A program made the position numbers and the translations under genes. 64,000 bases of DNA from Caballeronia humi. GTDB lineage: Bacteria > Pseudomonadota > Gammaproteobacteria > Burkholderiales > Burkholderiaceae. Where the stretch lies: contig NZ_FCNW02000025.1 in NCBI RefSeq assembly GCF_001544475.1, forward strand, positions 29,752 to 93,751, written 5' to 3'. Position 1 is the first letter of the stretch; each line of letters opens with the position of its first letter. This document shows positions 44,134 through 52,616 of this stretch, in pieces. The notes under the pieces are model-generated. The model had not been told where the DNA came from and searched no databases. It worked only from the letters and a program-made list of their open reading frames with translations.

Positions 44134-45609
44134 ATGGCAAGCACCGTCAAGGCCGAATTACTGGACAAGCTGTGGCAGCGCATGAGCGAGCGCGGGGATT
44201 TCCCGATGCTCTCGCAGGCGCTGCGCACGACCGTGTCCGCGATGAGCGACGACGACCTCGACTTCACCGCCCTCGTGCAAGTCGTGCTGTCGGACTTCGG
44301 CCTCACGCAAAAGGTGCTGCGCCTCGCCAATTCGGCGATGTACATGGCGTTCGGCGGCAACATCACGACCGTCACGCGCGCGCTGATGGTGCTCGGCATG
44401 GATGCGGTCGGCCATCTCGTCGTAGGGCTCAAGCTCGTCGATCATTTTCATGCGAGCGCGCCGCGCCGGATCGACGCCAAGCTCGAACTCAACCGCACCC
44501 TGCTTTCCGGCGCCGTCGCGCGGCAGATCACCGAGAACACCGACCTGCGTTCGGCCGAGGAAGCGGTCGTCTGCACGCTGATGCGGCAGATCGGCAAGCT
44601 GCTCGTCGCGTTTTATCTTGAGAGCGAGTGGGATCAGTTGCGCCGCAAGGCTGCCGCCGAAAACATTACCGATAGCCACGCTTGTGCCGTGCTGCTCGGC
44701 GTGTCGTTCGAGGAGATCGGGATCGAGGCCGCGGACCGCTGGCGTCTGCCCGAGACGATCCGTTCGGGCATGCAGGTGAGCGATCCGCTCGCGCCGCCCG
44801 ACGAAACCAAGCCGCGCCACGTGCGCTGGCTGCAGGCGGTCACCAATTATTCGACCGAAGTCGCCGATGCGCTCACCGCGCAAAACATGGCTGACGCCAG
44901 CCGCGAGACGTTGCTGGTCGATATCGCGAACCGCTACAGCGTCGCGTTGAACACCGACGCCGAGACGCTCGCCGCGATGAGCCTCGCGCTCGCGAACGAA
45001 GAGAGCGGCGACGGCGTGATGCGCGAGATCGTCGAGCTGCGCGCGAATGCCGATGCTATTGCGCGGGCGGGAATAACGGCGGAGGCGCGCATCGGCGCGG
45101 GTCTCGAGGATCTGCGTTCGCTGCCTTCCAAAAACGCGCTTGGGCCGGTGCTTGCGCTGGCTTCTGAAGCAGTGCTTGCGGGGCTGGGATTTTCACGCAC
45201 GGTGGTCTTCGTGCGGCAGGCCAATGACGAGTTTCAGGCGCGGCTGGGACTTGGGCCGAACGTCGAGAAGATGCTGCCGGCGTTGCGGTTCGATGCGGCT
45301 TTTCAGCCGGATGTGTTTCATCTTGCGATCTCGAATCCTGTCGGCATATTTATCGAGAACGCTCACGATCCGCGGATCGATGCGCGCCTGCCGCGATGGT
45401 TCAAGAACGCTTTCGGCGACGCACAGGCGTTTGTTCTGCTGCCCGTGAAGGCCAAGGATTCGACCGTCGCGCTCGTATACGGTGATTGGACGTTGCAGCC
45501 GCAGGTGCGCAAGATCACGCCGCCGGAGATGAGTGCGCTCAATGAGCTGACGCGGGAACTTAGCCGGTTCTTTTCCAATGCGGATTGGAAGGAAGTGGAG
45601 CTTTTGTAG
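44134..45609 (+). CDS. HDOD domain protein
   Basis: A 491-residue signalling protein. The HDOD domain spans about residues 15-215 (FPMLSQALRTTVSAMSDDDLD and VLRLANSAMYMAFGG). The C-terminal half (about 315-485) looks GAF-like, by eye only. HDOD proteins are linked to regulation of motility, biofilm and nucleotide signalling, without a known enzyme activity. It lies 147 bp after the GGDEF-EAL gene in the same direction and ends at a strong terminator. Confidence 0.85.
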   Translation: MASTVKAELLDKLWQRMSERGDFPMLSQALRTTVSAMSDDDLDFTALVQVVLSDFGLTQKVLRLANSAMYMAFGGNITTVTRALMVLGMDAVGHLVVGLKLVDHFHASAPRRIDAKLELNRTLLSGAVARQITENTDLRSAEEAVVCTLMRQIGKLLVAFYLESEWDQLRRKAAAENITDSHACAVLLGVSFEEIGIEAADRWRLPETIRSGMQVSDPLAPPDETKPRHVRWLQAVTNYSTEVADALTAQNMADASRETLLVDIANRYSVALNTDAETLAAMSLALANEESGDGVMREIVELRANADAIARAGITAEARIGAGLEDLRSLPSKNALGPVLALASEAVLAGLGFSRTVVFVRQANDEFQARLGLGPNVEKMLPALRFDAAFQPDVFHLAISNPVGIFIENAHDPRIDARLPRWFKNAFGDAQAFVLLPVKAKDSTVALVYGDWTLQPQVRKITPPEMSALNELTRELSRFFSNADWKEVELL

Positions 45610-45655
45610 GCGCTGAGGTGCTTGCGCTTTTTACATTGAAACGCTTGATGTGCTA

Positions 45656-45700
45656 AGACCGCTAAGGAATGATTTTCCTTAGCGGTCTTTTTGCTTTTTT
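45656..45700 (+). terminator. Strong terminator after the HDOD gene
   Basis: Perfect 14-bp stem (AGACCGCTAAGGAA and complement, 45656-45669 with 45675-45688) with a five-base loop, then TTTTT and a second T-run. Confidence 0.92.
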
Positions 45701-45758
45701 GATGCGCTTAGGCGTCTATGAAAAGACCACTGGCGCATCAACGCGCCAGCGATTATCT

Positions 45759-47411
45759 TCACGCCAGTTGAAACTTCTGCACAAGCCCTTTGAGCGCCCG
45801 CGCCTGATCATCGAGCGATTGCGCCGCAGCCGCAGCTTCCTCGACGAGAGCCGCATTCTGCTGCGTCCCCGCATCCATCTGCGTGACGGCGTGGCTGATC
45901 GCCTCGATTCCGCTCTTCTGCTCGGCCGAAGCCGCTGAAATCTCGCCCATGATGTCGGTCACACGCTTGACCGCCCGCACGACCTCATCCATCGTCGCTC
46001 CGGCTTCCTGCGCATAAGTCGATCCATCCGTCACCCGCGAAACGGACGCGTGAATCAGCCCTTTGATCTCCTTGGCCGCCGCCGACGATCGTTGGGCGAG
46101 ACTGCGCACCTCGCCCGCGACGACAGCAAACCCGCGCCCCTGCTCCCCGGCACGCGCCGCCTCGACGGCCGCGTTCAAAGCAAGGATATTGGTCTGAAAG
46201 GCAATGCCTTCGATCACGCCGATGATGTCGCCGATACTCCTTGAGCTAGCGTTGATCTGCTCCATCGTCGCGACGACGCGCCCAACCACCACCCCGCCCT
46301 TCTCCGCAATCGCCGATGCGTTATGCGCAAGCACGCTCGCCTGCTGGGCGTTATCGGCGTTCTGGCGCACCGTCGACGTCAACTGCTCCATGCTCGTCGC
46401 GGTCTTTTCGAGCGCGACCGCCTGCTGCTCCGTGCGATGCGATAAATCGACGTTGCCCGTAGAAATTTCGCTCGACGCCGATGCAATCGCCTCCGCGCTC
46501 GCCGCGATCTCGCCTACCGTCGACGACAACCCCGACTGCATCTCCGACAGCGCGCGCAGCATGCTTGCGTTGTCGCGCTTCGCGATATCGATGTGGTTCG
46601 ACAGATCGCCCGCCGCGATCCGGCGCGCGATTTCCTTCGCATAGACCGGCTCGCCGCCGAGTTGCCCCGCCAGGCGCCGCACGACCCATTCACTCACAAC
46701 GATCGCCAGCACGAAGATCGCGACGGTTAGCGCGGAGAGCATGACGAACGACGAGTGATAGATGAACGAGGCGGCATCGATGGTCGATTTGGCCGCGCTG
46801 CCGCGACGCGTGACGAGATCGTCGACCATCTTTTCGAGCTTGCCCGTCTCCACTAGCAGCGACACATCCTGAATGCCGACCTGCCAGTTCATCTGCGACA
46901 GATCGAGCGGCTGTTCCTGCACGAGCTTGACGAAGGCGCGCAGATTGCCGCTCCACGTCGTGATCGCGGTGGCGAGGCGCTTTTGCTGCGCAAGCGCGTC
47001 CTGATCCGACGCATCGACGTATTGCCGCAACTGCGCCTGTTCCCGGCCGATGTCGCCGAGCGCGCGATCGATCTGCCCGCCGAGTTCTTCGCGTTCCTTC
47101 GCGGTGGTCGCGGTGAGCAACATCTTCTGCGAACGGCTCGCGCGCAGCACGTAGCCACGCGTTTCCTCGGCGGCGCGGCTTGCGACGTACCCCTGCGTGT
47201 AGATCGTTTCAGTCGAAGCGTTGAGACGGCTGATCTGCGTGAGCGCGATGATGCCGATCGCGAGCGTGCCCGCCAGAATCAGCGCAAAGGCGAGCCTGAG
47301 CGATGCCTTGACTGTCAGGCCGCCCTTGGCCGCGCGATGGGTGTGCCGGAGGTTGGCGGCTTGCGAGACGAAGCCCGCGCCGGTATGGCCGCGTAGCGAA
47401 AACGGTTTCAT
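45759..47411 (-). CDS. Methyl-accepting chemotaxis protein
   Basis: A 550-residue chemoreceptor. Membrane helices lie near residues 35-57 and 222-245, flanking a helical periplasmic ligand domain (about 60-220). A HAMP domain (about 245-300) and the cytoplasmic signalling coiled coil follow. The receptor tip is IEGIAFQTNILALNAAVEAA followed by RAGEQGRGFAVVAGEVRSLA, the Tar-like 36H class. ATG 47411 has GGGGAA upstream. The ligand is unknown. The window carries no other chemotaxis genes. Confidence 0.93.
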   Translation of the reverse strand: MKPFSLRGHTGAGFVSQAANLRHTHRAAKGGLTVKASLRLAFALILAGTLAIGIIALTQISRLNASTETIYTQGYVASRAAEETRGYVLRASRSQKMLLTATTAKEREELGGQIDRALGDIGREQAQLRQYVDASDQDALAQQKRLATAITTWSGNLRAFVKLVQEQPLDLSQMNWQVGIQDVSLLVETGKLEKMVDDLVTRRGSAAKSTIDAASFIYHSSFVMLSALTVAIFVLAIVVSEWVVRRLAGQLGGEPVYAKEIARRIAAGDLSNHIDIAKRDNASMLRALSEMQSGLSSTVGEIAASAEAIASASSEISTGNVDLSHRTEQQAVALEKTATSMEQLTSTVRQNADNAQQASVLAHNASAIAEKGGVVVGRVVATMEQINASSRSIGDIIGVIEGIAFQTNILALNAAVEAARAGEQGRGFAVVAGEVRSLAQRSSAAAKEIKGLIHASVSRVTDGSTYAQEAGATMDEVVRAVKRVTDIMGEISAASAEQKSGIEAISHAVTQMDAGTQQNAALVEEAAAAAQSLDDQARALKGLVQKFQLA

Positions 47412-47777
47412 CGATTCATTCCCCGAATGATTCTGGTTGCAAGGCGATGTCGCTTGTGACGCACGCCTTTGTCACTGGTCTACGGCAGCTTCGTTGCGAT
47501 ACTTGAATGAGCGTATACGCGCGGGGCGTTTCACAATCCGGCAGCCGGTTCCGCGTTATACCCGGCCAAAATAAACGCGCGTGCGGAAAAGGCAGACGAA
47601 AGCTTTCAGGCTTCGTCCGCTGTCCGTTTCGCGACAAAGGTTGGCAGGACAACGCATACCGGACAAACTACACTACGAGAAATGCCACCCGCTCATGAAT
47701 CGATTAAAACAACACGCGGGCGGGAAACGCTTCACGCGACGAGAATCACGAGACAACCTTCCGGGCCTTTTCTCACC
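47412..47777. other. Divergent intergenic region, chemoreceptor and Fsr genes
   Basis: 366 bp. A weak bulged hairpin lies near 47592-47614. No confident promoter, operator or gene was recognised. Confidence 0.5.
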
Positions 47778-49028
47778 ATGCAAACGAGTATCGACAAAGC
47801 CGCGCTTGCGGCGACGCCTTCTGCTACCGCGAATACAACGGCTGCCATCAATCCGCAGCGCACCGTTTATTCGGTGCTGGGCGCGATCAGCTTTTCGCAC
47901 CTGCTGAACGACATGATCCAGTCGCTGATCCTCGCGATCTATCCGATGTTCAAGAGCGAATTCGCGCTCTCGTTCGGCCAGATCGGGCTGATCACGCTCA
48001 CTTACCAGATAACGGCGTCGCTTCTGCAGCCGCTCGTCGGCCTCTACACCGACAAGCATCCGAAGCCGTATTCGCTGCCCGTCGGCATGGGCTTCACGCT
48101 TTCGGGTCTGTTGCTGATGTCGGTTGCGGGCAACTTTCCAACGCTCCTCGTCGCGGCGGCGCTCGTCGGCTGCGGGTCGTCGGTGTTTCATCCGGAGTCG
48201 TCGCGGGTGGCGCGCATGGCGTCCGGCGGCAAGCACGGTCTCGCGCAATCGCTCTTTCAGGTGGGCGGCAACGCCGGTTCGTCGCTCGGGCCGCTGCTCG
48301 CCGCGCTGATCGTGATTCCGCACGGCCAGAAGAGCATCGCGTGGTTCTCGGCGGCGGCACTGGTTGCGATCGTCGTGCTCACGAATATCGGCCGCTGGTA
48401 CAAGCGTCATCCCGCGACGAAGAAGGGACGCGCACAAGTTGCACATGCAACTTTACCGCGCAACAAGGTCATCGCCGCGATGAGCGTGCTCGTGCTGCTC
48501 GTGTTCTCCAAGTATTTCTACATGGCGAGCATCATGAGCTACTTCACGTTCTATCTGATCAGCAAGTTCGGCATGAGCGTGCAGACGGCGCAGATTCATC
48601 TGTTCGTGTTCCTCGCGGCTGTCGCGGCGGGGACGATCATCGGCGGGCCGGTCGGTGACCGTATTGGGCGCAAGGTCGTGATCTGGGTATCGATCCTGGG
48701 CGTCGCGCCGTTCACGCTGCTCCTGCCCTATGCGAATCTGTTCTGGACGGGCGTGTTGTCGGTGATCATCGGGCTCGTGCTGGCATCGGCGTTCTCGGCG
48801 ATCCTCGTCTATGCGCAGGAGCTGATTCCCGGCAAGGTCGGGATGGTCGCGGGGCTGTTCTTCGGCTTCGCGTTCGGGATGGGCGGCATCGGTGCGGCCG
48901 TGCTCGGCCATCTCGCCGATGCGACGAGCATCGACTACGTATACAAGCTGTGTTCATTCCTGCCGCTGCTTGGCTTGCTCGCGGTGTTCCTGCCAAGGAC
49001 GACGGAGCCGAAGTTGAAGAAGGCTTGA
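47778..49028 (+). CDS. MFS transporter, fosmidomycin-resistance (Fsr) family
   Basis: A 416-residue, 12-helix major facilitator. Motifs fitting Fsr are SFSHLLNDMIQSLILAIYPM, GLYTDKHPKPYSLPVGMGFT and CGSSVFHPESSRVARMASGG. In E. coli, Fsr exports fosmidomycin and other compounds; the natural substrate is unknown. The open frame extends to 47682. ATG 47778 is taken as the start (the upstream part is Arg-rich and lacks family character). Confidence 0.88.
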   Translation: MQTSIDKAALAATPSATANTTAAINPQRTVYSVLGAISFSHLLNDMIQSLILAIYPMFKSEFALSFGQIGLITLTYQITASLLQPLVGLYTDKHPKPYSLPVGMGFTLSGLLLMSVAGNFPTLLVAAALVGCGSSVFHPESSRVARMASGGKHGLAQSLFQVGGNAGSSLGPLLAALIVIPHGQKSIAWFSAAALVAIVVLTNIGRWYKRHPATKKGRAQVAHATLPRNKVIAAMSVLVLLVFSKYFYMASIMSYFTFYLISKFGMSVQTAQIHLFVFLAAVAAGTIIGGPVGDRIGRKVVIWVSILGVAPFTLLLPYANLFWTGVLSVIIGLVLASAFSAILVYAQELIPGKVGMVAGLFFGFAFGMGGIGAAVLGHLADATSIDYVYKLCSFLPLLGLLAVFLPRTTEPKLKKA

Positions 49029-49056
49029 GGTCCAAGCCATGCCTTAGCCGGAAAGA

Positions 49057-49088
49057 AAAGCCGCTTCGAACTTTCGAAGCGGCTTTTT
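49057..49088. terminator. Bidirectional terminator between Fsr and prpE
   Basis: Twelve to fourteen pairs (AAAGCCGCTTCG/CGAAGCGGCTTT) with a short loop between convergent genes. It is flanked by TTTTT on the plus strand and a shorter T-run on the minus strand. Confidence 0.88.
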
Positions 49089-49102
49089 AGCTTTTTACAG
49101 CG

Positions 49103-50995
49103 CTATTCGCTCAACGCAGCTTTCACCTGCTGCAACGCGCTTATGTCCTCGATGGTCGGCAATTCGCCCGGCTCGCGTCCTTCCGCGAGCGCAGCGATTG
49201 CACGACGCAGGAGCTTGCCCGAACGCGTCTTCGGCAGCATCGATACGAAATGCACGCGCGCCGGCCGCGCGATCGCGCCGAGTTGCGTATCCACGGTATG
49301 CGTCAGTTCCGCCTCCAGTCCTTGCCGCGCGCCCGGCGCGTTCAGCCGCTCCGCGTCGCGCAACACGACGAACGCGAGCGCCGCCTGCCCTTTGAGCGCA
49401 TCCGCGACGCCGACCACCGCCACTTCCGCCACCGCCGGATGGCTTGAAAGCGCCTCCTCGATCTCCCGCGTGCCCAGCCGATGCCCCGCCACGTTGATCA
49501 CGTCATCGGTGCGGCCGAGGATCGACACATAGCCGTCCTCGTCGCGCACGCCCCAGTCGAAGGTCGAATAGACCTGCTGGTTCGGCACGCTTTTCCAGTA
49601 CGTATCGATGAAGCGCCGGTCGTCGCCCCAGACCGTCTGCATGCAGCCCGGCGGCAGCGGATAGTCGAGCGCGATCACGCCTTTTTCGCCCGGCGCGCAA
49701 ACCTCGCCCGTCTGCTCGTTGCGCACGGTGAGGTTGAAGCCCATTGACGGCACGCCGGGCGAGCCGAGCTTCGGCGGCAAGTCCTCGATGCCGTGCGGGA
49801 TCGCGATCATCGGCCAGCCGGTTTCGGTCTGCCAGTAGTTATCGATGACGGGGCGCTTCAGCGCGCTCTGGATCCATTGCGCGGTGGGTTCGTCGAGCGG
49901 TTCGCCGGCGAGAAAAAGCGCGCGCAGGCTCGACAGATCGGCCTGCGACATCAGTTGCGGGTCCTGCTTCTTGAGCACGCGGATCGCGGTCGGCGCGGTG
50001 AACATCAGGTTGATCCTGTACTGCTCGACGAGCCGCCACCAGATGCCGCCGTCCGGCCGCACCGGCGTACCTTCGTACATGACGGTGGTGAGCCCCGCGA
50101 TCAGCGGCGCATAGATGATGTAGCTGTGCCCGACTACCCAGCCGATATCCGACGCGGTGAACATCACATCGCCGGGCGCGCCCTGGAAGATATGTTCCAT
50201 CGATGCCGCGAGCGCCACCGCATAACCGCCGACGTCGCGCTGAACGCCTTTCGGCCGGCCCGTCGTGCCGGACGTGTAGAGCACGTACGACGGCTCGTTC
50301 GATTCGAGCCATTCGCACGGCACGTAGGCATCGAAGAACTTTTCGCGCAGCGGCTCGTAGGCGATCAGGTAATTCGCCTGCAGACGCTCGGGCGCGAGCT
50401 GCCGGTCGATCAGCAAGACCTGCGGCACCTTGTACTCGGCGCGCGCAAGCGCTTCGTCGACGAGCGGCGTGTAGTCGATCACCTTGCCCGCACGCGCGCC
50501 GGCGTCGGCCGTGATGATGAGCGCGGGCTTCGCGTCGTCGATGCGCGCCGCGAGATTCGGCGCCGCGAAGCCGCCGAACACGACCGAATGGATCGCGCCG
50601 AGCCGCGCGCAGGCGAGCATCGCGAAGAGCGCCTCGGCGATCATCGGCAGATAGATCAGCACGCGATCGCCCTTCTTCACGTTCAACGAGCGCATCACCG
50701 CGGCCATGCGGTTCACTTCGGCATGCAGTTCCGCGTACGTGTAGCGGCGCTCGATGCCCGTCTCGGTCGAAACGTAGATCAACGCGTTCTGTTGCGCGCG
50801 CGTCGCGAGATGGCGATCGACGGCGTTATAGCAGAGATTCGTCGTTCCGCCGATGAACCAGCGCGCGAACGGCGGACGACTGCGGTCGAGCACCTGTTCG
50901 AACGGCGTCTCCCAGTGGATGCGGCGGGCCTCTTCGGCCCAGAACTGCTCGGGTTGCTCGATCGAACGGCGAAACTCTTCACGATAAGTCGGCAT
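49103..50995 (-). CDS. prpE: Propionate-CoA ligase
   Basis: Adenylate-forming acyl-CoA synthetase (630 residues) that activates propionate for the methylcitrate cycle. The AMP-binding loop YTSGTTGRPKGVQRDVGG is the PrpE version, distinct from acetyl-CoA synthetase. The hinge is GRTDDVINVAGHRLGTREIE and the C-terminal lysine loop is PKTRSGKLLRR, whose lysine is the usual acetylation-control site. It starts at ATG 50995. No prpBCD genes are nearby, so it may serve general propionate activation. Confidence 0.92.
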   Translation of the reverse strand: MPTYREEFRRSIEQPEQFWAEEARRIHWETPFEQVLDRSRPPFARWFIGGTTNLCYNAVDRHLATRAQQNALIYVSTETGIERRYTYAELHAEVNRMAAVMRSLNVKKGDRVLIYLPMIAEALFAMLACARLGAIHSVVFGGFAAPNLAARIDDAKPALIITADAGARAGKVIDYTPLVDEALARAEYKVPQVLLIDRQLAPERLQANYLIAYEPLREKFFDAYVPCEWLESNEPSYVLYTSGTTGRPKGVQRDVGGYAVALAASMEHIFQGAPGDVMFTASDIGWVVGHSYIIYAPLIAGLTTVMYEGTPVRPDGGIWWRLVEQYRINLMFTAPTAIRVLKKQDPQLMSQADLSSLRALFLAGEPLDEPTAQWIQSALKRPVIDNYWQTETGWPMIAIPHGIEDLPPKLGSPGVPSMGFNLTVRNEQTGEVCAPGEKGVIALDYPLPPGCMQTVWGDDRRFIDTYWKSVPNQQVYSTFDWGVRDEDGYVSILGRTDDVINVAGHRLGTREIEEALSSHPAVAEVAVVGVADALKGQAALAFVVLRDAERLNAPGARQGLEAELTHTVDTQLGAIARPARVHFVSMLPKTRSGKLLRRAIAALAEGREPGELPTIEDISALQQVKAALSE

Positions 50996-51057
50996 TCGCT
51001 CCCTCTGATAGCAGTGTGCAGGCTGCTTCAGAGCATAGAGCAGGCCGTCAGGGCGTG

Positions 51058-51540
51058 CTAGAGAGGGGCGGCCCTATGCGCGGGCGCGTGTTCCTGCTCG
51101 CCGGGCGAGTGCTTCAGAAGCACCGGCGCGAGTTCGCCCGCGACGCGCATTCCCGAGACGATCACCGTGCGAACGCCACTGCCCTGCGTCACGACGCGCC
51201 ACGCTTCGCGCGTCGTCGCGCGGGCTTCGATGCGCGGTTCGATCACGATGAAACCACGGCAATACGCCGAGAGCGTCGCCTGCTGCGAGCGCAGCCAGGC
51301 GGCGCGCAGACGCGTGTCGTCGGGGGTTTCGTCGGCGCAATGCTCGCTGACGATCACGAACGGCGTCGCAAGCGCGAGCAGCCGCTGCATTTCGGCGCGC
51401 CATGCGAACGCGTAGCCCGATTGCACCGCCCGCCGGCGCAGGCGCACGAGCGGGAAGCGGCTGGCGTCGTGCATCGGCTGGTCAGGGGCATGCGGGACTC
51501 GGGCCGGCGCGAGTGTGGACTTGAGGTCGGATGCAATCAC
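51058..51540 (-). CDS. Hypothetical protein of a Fur-box operon, second gene
   Basis: A 160-residue protein of no recognised family. It has no signal peptide or clear membrane helix. The hydrophobic strand ATPFVIVSEHCADETPDD and the block SAYCRGFIVIEPRIEARA suggest an alpha/beta fold with two or three cysteines. GTG 51540 is chosen because it overlaps the previous stop as GTGA, with GGAG about 12 bases upstream. Longer (GTG 51588) and shorter (ATG 51474) starts exist. The gene is coupled to the small gene upstream and so shares its probable iron control. Confidence 0.6.
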   Translation of the reverse strand: MIASDLKSTLAPARVPHAPDQPMHDASRFPLVRLRRRAVQSGYAFAWRAEMQRLLALATPFVIVSEHCADETPDDTRLRAAWLRSQQATLSAYCRGFIVIEPRIEARATTREAWRVVTQGSGVRTVIVSGMRVAGELAPVLLKHSPGEQEHAPAHRAAPL

Positions 51541-51776
51541 AGCGGTCTTGGGCTCCAATAATTCAATGCGGCGACGAGGTTGCCCCACTGCGAGCGGCGC
51601 GGCCGAACCCGTTTCTTCGACGATGCCTTTTGCGTCGCACGCTCGCTCTCAACGGGCGCGGCGGCCGCGCTCGTCTGCCACGCGCGGCGCGTGGTGTCGA
51701 GCACCTTCGCCGCGTTCGCGGAGATCGCGGATGTCGGCTGATCGGTCGGTATGGAATCGGTTGGCGCCTGTGGCAT
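51537..51776 (-). CDS. Small hypothetical protein under a Fur box
   Basis: A 79-residue protein: a low-complexity N-terminus (MPQAPTDSIPTDQPTSAI), a helix around KVLDTTRRAWQTSAAAA, then a very basic patch (KKRVRPRRSQW) and a hydrophobic end. It does not carry the HemP-type C-terminal motif. ATG 51776 is preceded by AGGAGG at ideal spacing, deciding against a start at 51803. The promoter is overlapped by a Fur-like palindrome. Function unknown. Confidence 0.65.
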   Translation of the reverse strand: MPQAPTDSIPTDQPTSAISANAAKVLDTTRRAWQTSAAAAPVESERATQKASSKKRVRPRRSQWGNLVAALNYWSPRPL

Positions 51777-51801
51777 GAAAGCCTCCTGTCGTGCGAAACC
51801 C

Positions 51802-51832
51802 ATTGTAGTTGAGAATGATTCTCAACTACAAG
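51802..51832 (-). promoter_or_regulatory. Fur box overlapping a promoter
   Basis: A perfect inverted repeat with 13-bp arms (TTGTAGTTGAGAA, 51803-51815, and its complement, 51819-51831) and a 3-base centre. Its core TGAGAATGATTCTCA fits the Fur 7-1-7 pattern apart from one symmetric change. On the minus strand it overlaps TTGTAG and TACAAT (51802-51807), spaced 18 bases apart, so bound Fur would block the promoter. Confidence 0.75.
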
Positions 51833-51864
51833 CAGGATTTATCCGATTGTCCGATGGCGCGATT

Positions 51865-52611
51865 TCAGGTTTGCGCGCGCAGGAAACGCGACAGAACGCC
51901 GGAGGAGTAAGTGGAGGCAATCGCCGCGAGGAATTCGGCGAAGGAGGCGGGAGCAGCGGCATCGGCGGTATCGGAGATCGTGCGCACGACCGCGCACGGC
52001 ACGCCGTACTCATAGCAGACCTGCGCGAGCGCGGCGCCTTCCATCTCGACGGCGAGCGCATCGGGCAAGGCGTCGCGCAATGCCATCAGGCCCTCGTGAC
52101 TCGCGATGAAGCGATCGCCGCTCACCACCAGCCCGCGATGCACGCGCGGACGCACGACCGCGAAGTGGCTCTGCAACGCCGCGCCTTCGTCGGCGAGAAA
52201 CGCCTCGCAGGCGCTGAACAGCGCGGCGCTCAGTTCGGCAGAGGCCTCGAAGCGCGATTTGTCGAGCAGCGGCACCTCGAAGCGCGGAAACAGCGGTGAC
52301 GCGTCGAGATCGTGCTGCAACAGCGCATCCGCGACGACGATATCGCCCACCTGCACGTCCGCATGCACGCCGCCCGCGACGCCCGTGAACAGAACCGCAT
52401 CGACATTGAACGCGTGGATCAGCGCGCTGGCCGTCGTGGCGGCGGCGACCTTGCCGATGCGCGCGAGCGTCACGACGCAACGCACGCCGTGCGCCTCGCC
52501 GACGGTGTATTCGCGCTGACCGAGCGTCAGCGTTTCTACTTCACCGGCCGCACGCATCCCGGCGATCAGATCGCCGAGTTCCTGCGGCAGCGCGGCCATG
52601 ATGCCGAGCAT
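51865..52611 (-). CDS. mtnN: 5'-methylthioadenosine/S-adenosylhomocysteine nucleosidase
   Basis: Hydrolyses the glycosidic bond of MTA and SAH, clearing methylation by-products and feeding methionine salvage. It has 248 residues in the phosphorylase fold. Signatures are MLGIMAALPQELGDL, FTGVAGGVHADVQVGDIVVAD, the catalytic VEMEGAALAQVCYEYGVP (Glu pair) and the RTISDTAD aspartate loop. ATG 52611 is used. GTG 52620, overlapping the uvrD stop as GTGA, would add three residues. It is downstream of uvrD in the same operon. Confidence 0.93.
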   Translation of the reverse strand: MLGIMAALPQELGDLIAGMRAAGEVETLTLGQREYTVGEAHGVRCVVTLARIGKVAAATTASALIHAFNVDAVLFTGVAGGVHADVQVGDIVVADALLQHDLDASPLFPRFEVPLLDKSRFEASAELSAALFSACEAFLADEGAALQSHFAVVRPRVHRGLVVSGDRFIASHEGLMALRDALPDALAVEMEGAALAQVCYEYGVPCAVVRTISDTADAAAPASFAEFLAAIASTYSSGVLSRFLRAQT

Positions 52612-52616
52612 CGCCG

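Noticed and set aside
45679..45722. Additional copy of the 131-bp terminal repeat near the HDOD terminator
   Set aside because: Shares only short words (TTAGCGGTCT, GATGCGCTT) in a different order; not enough for homology.
51537..51776. HemP-type haemin-uptake small protein
   Set aside because: Fur box and size fit, but the family's C-terminal motif (RxTRxGKLILTK-like) is absent.
51803..51831. Palindrome read as a terminator of the nucleosidase gene
   Set aside because: No T-run on the minus strand; sequence fits a Fur box overlapping a promoter.
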